Origin: Verrucomicrobiota bacterium
GTDB taxonomy: Bacteria > Verrucomicrobiota > Verrucomicrobiia > Opitutales > Opitutaceae
DNA length: 64,000 nucleotides
Assembly: GCA_019136515.1 (NCBI GenBank)
Contig: JAGVUB010000183.1
Coordinates: 1 to 64,000 of the forward strand
Direction of reading: 5' to 3'
Each line of letters opens with the position of its first letter. The first letter of the stretch is position 1. The translations under genes and the position numbers were made by a program. The notes under the pieces were generated by a model. The model ran no database searches. It had not been told where the DNA came from and saw only the letters and a list, made by a program, of their open reading frames with translations. Positions 8,916 to 18,171 of the stretch are shown here, piece after piece.

Positions 8916-9017
8916 TCACCGGAAGTTCACCGTTCTCGTACCAAGCATCAGCGCCGCCCGCCGCGCAAACACCGCCGTCGCGGCGAAGAACCCGGTGGTA
9001 TGCAGTGCGGCGAGCAT
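8916..9017 (-). pseudogene. Truncated 5' copy of the DMT permease gene
   Basis: Read on the minus strand, ATG at 9017 opens 33 codons, MLAALHTTGFFAATAVFARR and onward, then a TGA. The functional permease at 2713-3624 begins MLAALLTTGFFAATAVFARR, and the DNA is nearly identical for about 75 bp (3550-3624 against 8943-9017). Similarity then stops. This is a duplicated and truncated gene start, about 5.3 kb from the intact copy and just past the intervening operon. Confidence 0.75.
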
Positions 9018-9038
9018 AGTGTTCCATCGACCGACTAG

Positions 9039-9458
9039 TCACTCCTGCTCATTCGCAGGAACCTTGGCAGGCGCCACGGTGACGCCATCAAGCAACACAG
9101 GAACAGTGAGCTTCCACGGAATCCCTGCTACTGCCGTGGTGATATCGCTGGCCTCGACAAGATAGATCCAACGATCGGAGAACAGGCGTTTGAGTGTGAT
9201 GGACTCGACCCGCCAGCGAGGAATCTCAGGAAATGCAGAAGCAAGGCACAGGACAGCATTCTTCGCCGCGATCTCTGGGCTCAAAGGCAGCGGAGACTCG
9301 GAGCTATTCCACTTCGGTGCCTGCTCCATCAACTTCTCAGGCACCGAAAACACATAGTACTCGCTAAAGAGCTGCTGAGGCTCCGTGCAGTAGTCCTCGC
9401 CACGCAATGTCGATAACCGGAGCACTAGGATTAGGACAGATAGGAAGGACGCTTTCAT
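9039..9458 (-). CDS. Small secreted hypothetical protein
   Basis: The 139-aa protein starts MKASFLSVLILVLRLSTLRG, a short signal peptide, and is otherwise soluble with no family recognised. One region, NAVLCLASAFPEIPRWRVES, suggests a helical segment followed by a strand. Base composition is lower in GC than the surrounding genes, hinting at a different origin. It lies between the DMT gene remnant and the TonB receptor, on the same strand as the receptor, whose coding region ends 35 bp downstream of this ATG. Confidence 0.6.
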   Translation of the reverse strand: MKASFLSVLILVLRLSTLRGEDYCTEPQQLFSEYYVFSVPEKLMEQAPKWNSSESPLPLSPEIAAKNAVLCLASAFPEIPRWRVESITLKRLFSDRWIYLVEASDITTAVAGIPWKLTVPVLLDGVTVAPAKVPANEQE

Positions 9459-9493
9459 CAGTAGAGACTATGGTTACGAGATCTGTGACATGA

Positions 9494-11581
9494 TCACCAC
9501 CGCCACTCGAAAGTGGCGAGGAGCGAGCGGGGGTTGCCGGGGAGGAAGAGCACAGTGGTGGCGGGAGTGCGGGCGAGGTCGAGCACGCCGGCGGTGGCGG
9601 CGATGTATCGGCGGTCGAGGAGGTTGTTTACCTCGAGGCTGAGCGTCCACCGTCGAACCCGCCAACCGAGCGCGGCGTTCACAAGCGTGTGGCCGGAGAA
9701 GCCGAGCCGGTTGGCGTGGTCGGCGTAGGTCGTGCCGGAAACCCAGCTGGCCCCGAGCGTGGCGAAGATGCCCTTCGGTTGCGCGTAGCTCAACTGCACC
9801 GAGCCGGCCTCCGGCGGCAGACCGGCAAGACGGTCGGTGCCATACACCGGATCGTGCGCGAAGCGCGCCTCGCTCCAGGTGTGCACAAGCGCCAGGTCGA
9901 GCGTCCGCTCCCCGGCAAGCAACCGCCAGCGCAGTTGGCTCTCCACCCCCTGGTGCCGGGTCGGGCCGGCGTTGACGGTGCCGCGCGGCGACCCGTTCGC
10001 GTCGGCGAGGCGGAGCAACTCGTGGTTCCACTGGGACGTGTAGGCGGTGACCTCGAAGCTGAGCCGGTCGAAGGTGGCGTTGGGTTGCCCGAAGCGGCCG
10101 CGCAGGCCGACCGCGACCGTGTCCGCCTGTTGGATCCGCAGCGGCGTCCACCCAAGTGCGAGGTTCGGCGCGGTGCCGCGCACGGCGAGCAGGTCGTCGA
10201 AGGTCGGCGCCTCCACGCCACGCTCGGCGCGCACAAAACCCTCGACCAGCCGGCGCGCCGAGGGCGATGCGGCGAACTCGAGGTGCGGCGCGAGCGCGGT
10301 GGCGCTCATGGCTCCCGTGGCCGAGGCTGTGCCCGAAGTCGCGCGACGCGCCGCGAGGCCCGAGACGCCACCCTTGAGCGTGACGGTCGCGACCGGCTTC
10401 CACGTCGCATCAAGCCAGCCGGTGGCGGTGCCCGCCTGCAATTGCAGGTCCGCAAACTGTGCGCCCCGCTCGCCCGCGAGGTTCGCGTGGCGCTCCTGCG
10501 TGCGCTCCCCGTAGCTGCCGCTGGCGCCCGCCTCGAACGTCAGCATTCGGCCGGCATGCCAGCGCCCGGAGACGCGCCCGAGCACATCGGCGCCGCGGGT
10601 GACGGCGATGCCGTTGGCACGGAGCTGCCGGAAGTCGTCGTCGGTTGTCTGCACGCCGAGCGCGGCCTCGAATTCATCCTTCCATGCCGCCCGATAGACA
10701 AGGCGGGCGTAGTCGGTGGTGCGGCGCGGCAGGTCGACCGCGGCGGCGGCAGAAATCGTATCGGGGGCCGACTCGGCCGCCGCGAGGGTGAGCGGTCCGG
10801 GGATGCGCAGGTCGGCGCGCACAGCGTAGAGGCTCAGCCCGTGAGTGAAACCACCGAGCGTCGACCATTCGGCTCGGCCGGCGGCGACGAGACGTTCCTG
10901 TTCGCCGTTTGGTCGCCAGCCATCGCTGCGGGTAAACGCAACCGCGCCGGCCCAAGACGGATGGCCAAACGTCGAACGGGTGCCGTAGGCCTGCTCGCTC
11001 GCTTCGCGCGCAACTGCCCGAACAAAACCGTCGCTTCCAATCGTCACCGCCGCATCGCCGTGCGTCTCCCGCGGACGCCGCCACCACGAGAGATCGAGCG
11101 CGCCGCCGAGCGCCTGCACGGCGGCGGAGGAGTCGGCCGAGCCCGGCTGGAAGGAGAACGTGCCGAAGAAACCCGGCTCCAGCAGCGCGAGGTTGAAGGA
11201 GCCATCGGCCGCGTTGAACGGCAGCGAGTCGAGGCGCAGCAGCAGCCCGCGGCTGACCGGTGCGCTCTGCAACCCGGATCCGCGCACGGTGATCCGCGGC
11301 GGATAGAAGCCATCGCCGCTCTCCTGCACGATCAGGCCGGGCGCCGCCGCCAAGGCACCGGTGAGCGAAGCCGTGGCGCTGGGACGCGCCGCGTCACCAC
11401 CGAGCGGAACCATCTCCGGCCGCTCGCGCACGCCCTCGACGACGAAGGGCGGCAGATCGAAGAACTCGAAGCGCTCCTCGCTGGCCGCGGGAGAAACGTC
11501 GCTCGCGGCGCACAGACACACGCTCCCGACCAAGGGCGCAAGCAGGAGGAACCGGCGAGAGCGGGCGCGGCGGGGCGGCAC
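9494..11581 (-). CDS. TonB-dependent outer-membrane receptor
   Basis: The predicted 695-aa protein has a basic, hydrophobic signal peptide (RRFLLLAPLVGSVCLC), then the FFDLPPFVVEG stretch at the TonB-box position common in Opitutaceae receptors. A plug domain follows (ITVRGSGLQSAPVSRGLLLR), then a long beta-barrel ending in aromatic RSLLATFEWRW. The barrel has the usual NNLLDRRY near its end. No ATG gives a sensible signal peptide; GTG at 11581 is the best start, without a strong ribosome-binding site. The ligand is unknown. It lies downstream of hydA on the same strand but is separated by a repeat cluster, so it is probably a separate transcript. Confidence 0.8.
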   Translation of the reverse strand: MPPRRARSRRFLLLAPLVGSVCLCAASDVSPAASEERFEFFDLPPFVVEGVRERPEMVPLGGDAARPSATASLTGALAAAPGLIVQESGDGFYPPRITVRGSGLQSAPVSRGLLLRLDSLPFNAADGSFNLALLEPGFFGTFSFQPGSADSSAAVQALGGALDLSWWRRPRETHGDAAVTIGSDGFVRAVAREASEQAYGTRSTFGHPSWAGAVAFTRSDGWRPNGEQERLVAAGRAEWSTLGGFTHGLSLYAVRADLRIPGPLTLAAAESAPDTISAAAAVDLPRRTTDYARLVYRAAWKDEFEAALGVQTTDDDFRQLRANGIAVTRGADVLGRVSGRWHAGRMLTFEAGASGSYGERTQERHANLAGERGAQFADLQLQAGTATGWLDATWKPVATVTLKGGVSGLAARRATSGTASATGAMSATALAPHLEFAASPSARRLVEGFVRAERGVEAPTFDDLLAVRGTAPNLALGWTPLRIQQADTVAVGLRGRFGQPNATFDRLSFEVTAYTSQWNHELLRLADANGSPRGTVNAGPTRHQGVESQLRWRLLAGERTLDLALVHTWSEARFAHDPVYGTDRLAGLPPEAGSVQLSYAQPKGIFATLGASWVSGTTYADHANRLGFSGHTLVNAALGWRVRRWTLSLEVNNLLDRRYIAATAGVLDLARTPATTVLFLPGNPRSLLATFEWRW

Positions 11582-11642
11582 GGCGAAGGTTATCCCAGTG
11601 TTGGCGACGGAGGGCAAGGCGGGGGCGTGGGTGCGCCCGGAA

Positions 11643-11749
11643 GTAGGGCGATTCTGCCGTACGGCAGAACGCCGAGCCGGGCCGGTGACGGCCCACCCGG
11701 AGGGTTCGCCGTACCCTCGGGCGGCTGAACCGCTGCGCGGTTCAGCTAC
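11643..11749. repeat. REP/BIME-like palindrome cluster between hydA and the TonB receptor gene
   Basis: The block opens with GTAG at 11643 and closes with CTAC at 11746-11749. Inside are a perfect 18-bp palindrome TTCTGCCGTACGGCAGAA (11652-11669) and the hairpin GCTGAACCGCTGCGCGGTTCAGC (11724-11746). The arrangement matches the paired elements at 39068, 62494 and 62628. It may also attenuate transcription running out of the hydrogenase operon. Confidence 0.5.
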
Positions 11750-11796
11750 GCGGGAACGGACCGCCGGCCCGGGCTGAAGCACCGGGCCACGTCGAA

Positions 11797-13566
11797 TCAC
11801 CGTTTGTAGAGCGGGCGCGCGGTGTAGCGGGTGTGCAGCAACTCGTGCGCCTTGGTGCCGTTGGGCTGGCCAAGGAAGTCCCGATACAGGCGCACCACCT
11901 CGGGATTCTCGTGCGAGCAGCGGACCGCCTGGTCGCGATCGTCCTGGTAGAGACCGGCGATGCGCTGGCGCCGCCGCTCGTTGTCGACGCCGTAGGGCTG
12001 GCCGCCGCCGCCGATGCAGCCGCCGGGGCACGCCATCACCTCGATGAAGTGGTACGGCGGCTCCTTGCCCTCGCGCCGCGCCTGCCGCACCTGCTCCAGC
12101 ACGGCCGACACGTGGCCGAGGCCGTGCGCCACGGCGACACGGACCTTGGCGCCGCCCACGTCGATCACCGCCGTCCGCACGCCGTCGAGCCCGCGGACCG
12201 CCGCGAACTCCACCTGCCCCAGTTTCTGCCCGGTGGCATAGTGATGCGCGGTGCGCAACGCGGCCTCCATCACGCCGCCGGTGGTGCCGAAGATCGTGCC
12301 GGCGCCGCTGTACTCGCCGAGGATCGAGTCGGCGGCGCCGTCGTCGAGCGCGAGGAAATCGATGCCCGATTGTTTGAGCATGCGGGCGAGCTCGCGCGTG
12401 GTCAGGCAGATGTCCACGTCCTTGAAGCCCGAGGCGAACATCTCCTCGGTGCGCGACAGCTCGTACTTCTTCGCGGTGCAGGGCATGATCGAGACCACGA
12501 CGAGCTTCGCCGGATCGATGCCGGCCTGTTGCGCGTAGTAGGTCTTGGCGAGCACGCCGAGCATCTGCTGCGGCGACTTGGCGGTGGAGAAGTTGTCGAT
12601 GAAGTCCCAGTGCTTTTTCTCCATGAAGTCGGTCCAGGCCGGGCAGCATGAGGTGATGAGCGGCAGCGGCCCGCGTTGGTGGACGAAGCGCTGAACGAAC
12701 TCGGTGGCCTCCTCGACGATCGTGACGTCCGCCGAGAAGTTCGTGTCGAACACGGCGTGGAACCCGAGTCGGCGCAGGGCCGAGTAGAGCTTCTTCGTGA
12801 GGTTCGTGCCCGGCGGCAGGCCGAACGCCTCGCCCACGGTCACGCGCACGCTCGGCGCGATCTGGACCACGCAGACCTTGTCCCGATCGTGCAACGCCGC
12901 CCAGACGGCGGCGGTCTCGTCGTTCTCGACAATCGCGCCGGTCGGGCAGTGGGCGGAACACTGGCCGCACTTCACGCACGGAGACTCGGCGAGCGCGATG
13001 TCGCCGGCGGGGGCCATGCGGGTGTTGATACCGCGCTCGAGGAAGGAGAGCGCCCACACGTCCTGCATCTCCTGGCACACCTGGAGGCAACGCCCGCATT
13101 TGATGCACTTCTCGAACTCGAGGATGATCGAGCCGGTGGAGCGGTCGGCCGGCTGTTCCTTGACGTGGCGTTTGATGCCGTCGGTGCGGATGTTGAAGTC
13201 GGCGGCGATCGACTGGAGCTCGCACTCGCCGTTGCGACCGCAGGTGAGGCACTCGGCCGGGTGGTTCGAGAGGATGAGCTCGAGCGTGGAGCGGCGGACC
13301 TCGACGATCTCGTTGTCGTGGGTGGCGATCTCCATGCCGGCCTCCAGCGGGGTGCAGCAGGCGCGCAGAAGGCGCGGGCCGCCCTTGTTGCGCACGACGC
13401 ACAGGCCGCAGGCCGCGGTGGGCAGGAGGTCCTTGTGCTTGCACAGCGTGGGGATCTTCACGGCGGCGCGCCGGGCGGCGTCGAGGATCGAGGTGCCGAC
13501 CGGGACCTCGACCACGAGCCCGTTGATGGTGGCCTTGACGGTGGGAAGTGTGGCGACGGCGCTCAT
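11797..13566 (-). CDS. hydA: [FeFe]-hydrogenase catalytic subunit, HydABC type
   Basis: The 589-aa protein is a complete M3-type [FeFe] hydrogenase. An N-terminal [2Fe-2S] plant-ferredoxin-like domain has Cys42, 53, 56 and about 70. A His-Cys [4Fe-4S] site (NHPAECLTCGRNGEC; His102, Cys106/109/115) and two [4Fe-4S] motifs (Cys154/157/160/164 and 197/200/203/207) follow. All three H-cluster loops are intact: TSCCPAW at 305-311, MPCTAKKYE near 361 and EVMACPGGCIGGGGQPY near 505. It should reduce protons with electrons from NADH and probably ferredoxin in the cytoplasm. It follows hydB after 3 bp. The maturases HydEFG are not in the window. Confidence 0.95.
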   Translation of the reverse strand: MSAVATLPTVKATINGLVVEVPVGTSILDAARRAAVKIPTLCKHKDLLPTAACGLCVVRNKGGPRLLRACCTPLEAGMEIATHDNEIVEVRRSTLELILSNHPAECLTCGRNGECELQSIAADFNIRTDGIKRHVKEQPADRSTGSIILEFEKCIKCGRCLQVCQEMQDVWALSFLERGINTRMAPAGDIALAESPCVKCGQCSAHCPTGAIVENDETAAVWAALHDRDKVCVVQIAPSVRVTVGEAFGLPPGTNLTKKLYSALRRLGFHAVFDTNFSADVTIVEEATEFVQRFVHQRGPLPLITSCCPAWTDFMEKKHWDFIDNFSTAKSPQQMLGVLAKTYYAQQAGIDPAKLVVVSIMPCTAKKYELSRTEEMFASGFKDVDICLTTRELARMLKQSGIDFLALDDGAADSILGEYSGAGTIFGTTGGVMEAALRTAHHYATGQKLGQVEFAAVRGLDGVRTAVIDVGGAKVRVAVAHGLGHVSAVLEQVRQARREGKEPPYHFIEVMACPGGCIGGGGQPYGVDNERRRQRIAGLYQDDRDQAVRCSHENPEVVRLYRDFLGQPNGTKAHELLHTRYTARPLYKR

Positions 13567-13569
13567 GGG

Positions 13570-15552
13570 TCAGGCTCCTTCGGTGGTGGCGGGGGCGAGC
13601 GCCCGGGCGGGTTCGGCGCCGCCGGCGGCGCGGGCCATCTTGCGGGCGTAACTGGGGCCGCCCTCGATGTACGCTTTGTACTCCTCGTCGAAGTAGCGAA
13701 GCGTCGAGAGCACGGGATTCGGCGCGGTCTGGCCGAGGCCGCAGAGCGAGGCCTTCTGCATCGCCTGGCAGATGCGCCGCAACGCCGCGATGTCCTCGGC
13801 GGCGCCCCGGCCGCGGGAGATGCGGTCGAGGATCTGCAACATCTGGAAGCCGCCGATCCGGCACGGCGCGCATTTGCCGCACGACTCGTCGACGCAGAAC
13901 TTCAGGAAGAACTTCGCCACGTCGACCATCGAGTCCGTCGTATCCATCACGATCATGCCGCCCGAGCCCATGATGGAGCCGAGCTGCTGGAGGGTCTCGT
14001 AGGCCACGGGCGTGTCGAGGTGCTTGTCGGGGATGACGCCCCCCGACGGGCCGCCGGTCTGCACAGCCTTGATGTCCTTGTCCTCGAGCACGCCGCCGCA
14101 CACGTCGAACACGATCGAGCGCAACGTGGTGCCCATCGGCACCTCGACCAACTGGGCGTTCTTCACCTTGCCGGTGACGGCGAAGACCTTGGTGCCCTTC
14201 GTCGTCTCGGTGCCGTAGCCGGCGTACCAGGCGCCGCCGCGCAACAGGATGGCCGGGACGTTCGCGAGGGTCTCGACGTTGTTGATCGCGGTGGGCCGGC
14301 CCCACAGGCCACGGACCGACGGATACGGCGGGCGCGGGCTGGGGCTGCCGCGTTTGCCCTCGATGGAGGCGATGAGGGCGGTCTCCTCGCCGCAGACGAA
14401 CGCGCCGGCGCCGAGGCGGATCTTGGCGTCGAACGAGAACCCCGTGCCGAGGATGTTGCGCCCGAGCAGTCCGGCCTCGCGCGCCTGCGCCAGCGCCCGC
14501 TCGACACGTTCGACCGCCTTCGGGTACTCGGCCCGGATGTAGAAATAGCCGTGGGCCGCGCCGATCGCATAGCCGGCGATCATCAGCCCTTCGAGCACGC
14601 TGTGTGGGTCGCTCTCGAGCACGCTGCGATCCATGAACGCGCCGGGGTCGCCCTCGTCGCCGTTGCAGATCACGCACCGCGGCTCAGACTTCTGGATGCG
14701 GGTGTTGGTCCATTTCAGCCAGGTGGGAAACCCGGCGCCACCGCGCCCGCGCAACCCGCTGACCTTCAGTTCCTCGATCACCTGCTCGGGCGTGCGCGCC
14801 AACGCCGCCCGGAGCCCCTGGTAGCCGTGCGCACGCTCCAAATAGTCCGGCAGCGACTCCGGATCGATCGACCCGCAATTGCGCAGGACGATCCGCACCT
14901 GCGGGTCGGTCCTCTTCCAGAGCAGGTCGTCGAGCACCTGTCGCCCCTGGACCGATTGCTCGACGATGCGCGCCACGTCGGGCGCGAGCACGTTGGTGTA
15001 GGTCACCCCGGCGGGCAGGAGGGTCACCACCACCCCCTCGTCGTACACGCCGAGATCGAGGGCGCGGGCCACCTGAATTTGGTCGGCAAGTCCGCGGCGC
15101 TTCAGCTCCTCGACAAAGGAGAACTGGAAGAACTTCGTCTTCGCCTCGCCCACGCCGGTGTCGAGCACGAGCAGGTGCGTGACGGGCGCCGCGAGCTCCG
15201 CCGCCCCGCTGGCGGGAGCGATCACGTGATCGTCGATGAGGCGGCCGGACTGGAGGTGCGCGGCGACGATCTGCGGCGCCACGTCCGCCTTCACGCCGCC
15301 GTAGAGCACCGGCGGCAGACCGGCGGCGGCAACCTCCACCACCGGGTCGGCCCACGAGCGCCCGTGCGAGCCCACGCGCAACACGGGCGTGGAGAGGGCC
15401 GCCGCGGCCACGGCGGAGCGGAAGGCCGCGAATGTCTCCTCGGCGCCCGCGGCGATGCCGCCGGTATCGAGCTGGACGCGGACAAAGTCCGTGGTGACCG
15501 GAGCCGGCCGCGAAGCCAACGCCGCGAGATCGTCGAGCGTGAGCGGTTTCAT
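13570..15552 (-). CDS. hydB: NuoF-like diaphorase subunit of HydABC, with cysteine-free tandem thioredoxin-like N-terminus
   Basis: The 660-aa protein has a full NuoF core: NADH-binding GLRGRGGAGFPTWLKW near residue 283, FMN-binding NGDEGDPGAFMDR near 315, and the [4Fe-4S] motif ESCGKCAPCR near 555. Before it, residues about 20-100 and 115-215 look like two tandem copies of the thioredoxin-like [2Fe-2S] domain, but neither has the expected cysteines (VQLDTGGIAAGAEET and VGSHGRSW where CG and TGCxGxC are normal). The usual C-terminal 2[4Fe-4S] ferredoxin extension is absent. ATG at 15552 overlaps the hydC stop (ATGA). Confidence 0.9.
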   Translation of the reverse strand: MKPLTLDDLAALASRPAPVTTDFVRVQLDTGGIAAGAEETFAAFRSAVAAAALSTPVLRVGSHGRSWADPVVEVAAAGLPPVLYGGVKADVAPQIVAAHLQSGRLIDDHVIAPASGAAELAAPVTHLLVLDTGVGEAKTKFFQFSFVEELKRRGLADQIQVARALDLGVYDEGVVVTLLPAGVTYTNVLAPDVARIVEQSVQGRQVLDDLLWKRTDPQVRIVLRNCGSIDPESLPDYLERAHGYQGLRAALARTPEQVIEELKVSGLRGRGGAGFPTWLKWTNTRIQKSEPRCVICNGDEGDPGAFMDRSVLESDPHSVLEGLMIAGYAIGAAHGYFYIRAEYPKAVERVERALAQAREAGLLGRNILGTGFSFDAKIRLGAGAFVCGEETALIASIEGKRGSPSPRPPYPSVRGLWGRPTAINNVETLANVPAILLRGGAWYAGYGTETTKGTKVFAVTGKVKNAQLVEVPMGTTLRSIVFDVCGGVLEDKDIKAVQTGGPSGGVIPDKHLDTPVAYETLQQLGSIMGSGGMIVMDTTDSMVDVAKFFLKFCVDESCGKCAPCRIGGFQMLQILDRISRGRGAAEDIAALRRICQAMQKASLCGLGQTAPNPVLSTLRYFDEEYKAYIEGGPSYARKMARAAGGAEPARALAPATTEGA

Positions 15553-16229
15553 GGCTTGGCCTCCGGGGAAGCCGCGCGGGCCGCGGCCAGGAAACCGGCG
15601 ATGTCGGCCGGCTTCACCCGGCCGTGGGTCTTGCCGTCGCAGACGACCGCCGGCGACATGCCGCAGCAGCCGATGCAGCGCACGACGTCGACATGGAACT
15701 CGCGGTCGGGAGTCGTCTGGCCCTCGCCCACCCCGAGCTGGGTGCGCAGCTCGGCGAGCAGGCCGGCCGCGCCCTTGAGGTAGCAGGCGGTGCCGTTGCA
15801 GACGGTCACGTTGTGTTTCCCGGGCGGCTGGAGTTTGAAGTAGTGGTAGAAGGTGATGACCTCGTAGATCCGCGCCAGGCGCACGCCGAGTTCGCGCGAC
15901 AGCTCCATGGCCACCTCGCGCGGCACGTAGCCGTACTGGTTCTGGATGGCATGGAGGATCATGATGAGGTTGCCCTCCTCGCCGCTCCACCGCGCGACAT
16001 GCCGCTGCACATCGCGGCGGATGCCGGTCTCGAGCTTGGCCTGGGCGCGCTTGATCCGCTCCAGCTTCAGTTCGAGCAGGCGCGAGACCTCGTCGCCGAC
16101 CTGCTGCGGGATGTAGCCGTGCTTGCGCTCGACCTCCTCGAGCATCGTCAGCAGGGCGCCTTCGTCGTTTCTCCAACTCTCGTTGGCCGGATCGGCTCCG
16201 GCGCCGGAAGCATGCGCGGACGGGTTCAT
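15549..16229 (-). CDS. hydC: NuoE-like [2Fe-2S] subunit of HydABC
   Basis: The 226-aa protein is the thioredoxin-like NuoE/HydC subunit. It has the helical N-terminal bundle in what looks like two related repeats (EERKHGYIPQQV and IQNQYGYVPREV), then the [2Fe-2S] domain with the cysteine pairs CNGTAC and CIGCCG. It should pass electrons between the FMN subunit HydB and HydA. It is the first gene of the hydC-hydB-hydA operon, and its stop overlaps the hydB start by 4 bp. The ATG at 16229 is followed by a short acidic linker before the conserved part. The duplicated N-terminal helical segment makes it longer than the usual ~160 aa. Confidence 0.9.
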   Translation of the reverse strand: MNPSAHASGAGADPANESWRNDEGALLTMLEEVERKHGYIPQQVGDEVSRLLELKLERIKRAQAKLETGIRRDVQRHVARWSGEEGNLIMILHAIQNQYGYVPREVAMELSRELGVRLARIYEVITFYHYFKLQPPGKHNVTVCNGTACYLKGAAGLLAELRTQLGVGEGQTTPDREFHVDVVRCIGCCGMSPAVVCDGKTHGRVKPADIAGFLAAARAASPEAKP

Positions 16230-16459
16230 GGCGGGTCTCGGGATGGTAAGGGGACGGGGGTGACGGCCACGGCTGGCGGGAGGAATACTCTCCGTTCTCG
16301 CCGGTCTGCCGCAGCGTAATCGAGACTCCGAACTTCACAACTGCACCCCCGCGCCCAGCAGCCCCAGGCCAGATCTCCGCGCGGCGATTTTTTGGGCAGC
16401 TTCGGCGGTGGCAGACATGGCGGAGACGGGGCGGCGCGTACCTCCCCGCAGCCGCTCCC

Positions 16460-17581
16460 TCACACCAACCGCCGGAGCTGACGCCGGGCCAGCCAGATGT
16501 CGACCCGTGTGAGAAGGAACCGCGCCCACCGCTCGCGCAGCCGCTGCCAGAATCCGCCGCGGCGGCGCCACCGCACGGGCCGCGCATGCTGGCGCGCCGC
16601 GGCGATCAAGGCCCGGCCCTCCGCCGCCAGCTTCCGGTCCTCGAGTCGCACCATCACCTCGTAGTTGATCGAAAGAGACCGGGCGTCGAGGTTCGAGGAG
16701 CCGACGAACACCGCGTCGTCCACGATCGCCAGCTTCGCGTGCAACACCTGCGGCTGATACTCCTCGACCGTCACCCCGGCCCGCAGCAGCGCGCCATAGA
16801 ACGCCCGGCCGGCCCGCTGCACCAGCGGCACGTCGCTGCGCCCGGCCAGCAGCAGCCGCACGGTGCCGCCGCGGCGCACCACCAACCGCAGCGCGCGTCG
16901 TAACCGGTAGCCGGGCACGAAGTAGGCCGAGACGATCTCCACGTCGCGCGCCCGCCCCAGATCGTGCAGCAGCCGCCGGTGGAAGACGTTCCGCCCCAGT
17001 CCGGGGCCCGTCGGAAGCACCAGTTCGCGCAGCCGCTTCTGCAGCGCACGCCGTTGCCGCGTCGGCCGCCAGCGCCCGAGCCGCGGGAACCGGTAGTCGT
17101 GATGCGCAAAGAGCACTTCGAACGACGCGCCGAGCTTCGCCGCGAACTCCCCGTGCAGCTCGATCCCGAAGTCGCACCAGCCGCGTGTCACGCCATCGCC
17201 GACGTACTCGGGCGCGATATTGAACCCGCCGATGAAGGCGATGCGATCGTCGATGAGCAGCAGCTTGCGGTGATCACGGATCGCGATGCGGTCGAGCGAG
17301 AGAGGATTGAAGACCCGCACGTCGCCGCCAGCGGCCCGCACCGGCTTCCAGTAGTCGGCCGGCAGCGGCCGCGACCCGAACCCGTCGACGAGCACCTCCA
17401 CGCGCACACCCCGGCTCGCGACCCCGGCGAGCACCGCGCGAAACAGGTCGCCGGGCACACCGGCCGCAAAGATGTACGTCTCCAACCGCACCGACACCTT
17501 CGCCGCGTCGATCGCGGCCAGCATCCGCTGGAACGCGGTCTCGCCGTTGGGCAGCCACTGCGCTTGGGGTCCGTTCTGCAT
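16460..17581 (-). CDS. Phospholipase D-family protein, cardiolipin synthase-like
   Basis: The 373-aa protein has both HKD motifs of the PLD superfamily: HRKLLLIDDRIAFIGGFN near residue 120 and HAKLAIVDDAVFVGSSN near 280. The layout and length match ClsB/ClsA-type cardiolipin synthases without N-terminal membrane helices, so it may act peripherally on the inner membrane. The C-terminus is strongly basic (WRRRGGFWQRLRERW), which suits membrane association. The ATG at 17581 precedes the conserved QWLPNGETAFQRML start. It diverges from the DUF5069 gene and lies 230 bp upstream of hydC, probably as a separate unit. Confidence 0.8.
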   Translation of the reverse strand: MQNGPQAQWLPNGETAFQRMLAAIDAAKVSVRLETYIFAAGVPGDLFRAVLAGVASRGVRVEVLVDGFGSRPLPADYWKPVRAAGGDVRVFNPLSLDRIAIRDHRKLLLIDDRIAFIGGFNIAPEYVGDGVTRGWCDFGIELHGEFAAKLGASFEVLFAHHDYRFPRLGRWRPTRQRRALQKRLRELVLPTGPGLGRNVFHRRLLHDLGRARDVEIVSAYFVPGYRLRRALRLVVRRGGTVRLLLAGRSDVPLVQRAGRAFYGALLRAGVTVEEYQPQVLHAKLAIVDDAVFVGSSNLDARSLSINYEVMVRLEDRKLAAEGRALIAAARQHARPVRWRRRGGFWQRLRERWARFLLTRVDIWLARRQLRRLV

Positions 17582-17706
17582 CCGCGTCCACCTTCCACGC
17601 ACCGCGTGTCCGCCGCAACTCCGCACATGGCGCGTTCTTGCCCTGGCTCCCGCTCCCGCTCCTACTCGCACCGTCAACCGACAACCGTCCACCGGCCACC
17701 GCTCCC

Positions 17707-18171
17707 ATGCCCTCCCGCCCGATCCCCGGCTCCTCCGGCGAAGTCCTCACCTGCCTGCCCTCGCCCTACTTGCCGCATGCCGCCACCGGCCTGCTCTACC
17801 TGCCGCGCTTCATCGCGAAGATCCGCTACGTGGCCCAGCACGGGAAGCTGCCGGCCAGTTACGCCAAGAACTACAAGCGCGGCTGCGACCGCTTCCTCTG
17901 CCTGCACCTCGGGGTCGAGCCCGACGCCGTCGAGGCGGCTGTGCGCGCGGCCGGCGCCGACGACGCCGAGGTCGATCGCCGTCTGCTCGCGCTCTTCCCG
18001 GCGGACGTCCGCGCCGCGAAGTGGAACCGCGAGCTCGTCCAGAAAGGCATGACGCCGGCCGGCCGCGAGTTTCTCCAGCAGGCGCTCACCGCGATGGGAT
18101 GCCACGATCGTGTCGATACGATCATCAGCGTGCCCGACCTGATCGACTTCGACGAAGGTCGGATCGAGTAG
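17707..18171 (+). CDS. DUF5069 protein
   Basis: The 154-aa protein matches the DUF5069 family by recall: PSPYLPHAATGLLYLPRFI near the N-terminus and a GCDRFLCLHLGV block in the middle, ending VPDLIDFDEGRIE. The family is frequent in Verrucomicrobiota and has no assigned function. No signal or membrane segments are visible. The upstream leader (17668-17706) is a run of CCACCG-like units. Confidence 0.75.
   Translation: MPSRPIPGSSGEVLTCLPSPYLPHAATGLLYLPRFIAKIRYVAQHGKLPASYAKNYKRGCDRFLCLHLGVEPDAVEAAVRAAGADDAEVDRRLLALFPADVRAAKWNRELVQKGMTPAGREFLQQALTAMGCHDRVDTIISVPDLIDFDEGRIE

Noticed and set aside
11582-11796. Cobalamin riboswitch upstream of the TonB receptor
   Set aside because: I could not find a convincing B12 box or the conserved pairing; the structure present is explained by REP-like palindromes.
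12676-15783. 1035-codon plus-strand frame antisense to hydA/hydB
   Set aside because: The minus-strand genes have all hydrogenase motifs; the antisense frame is a GC-driven shadow.
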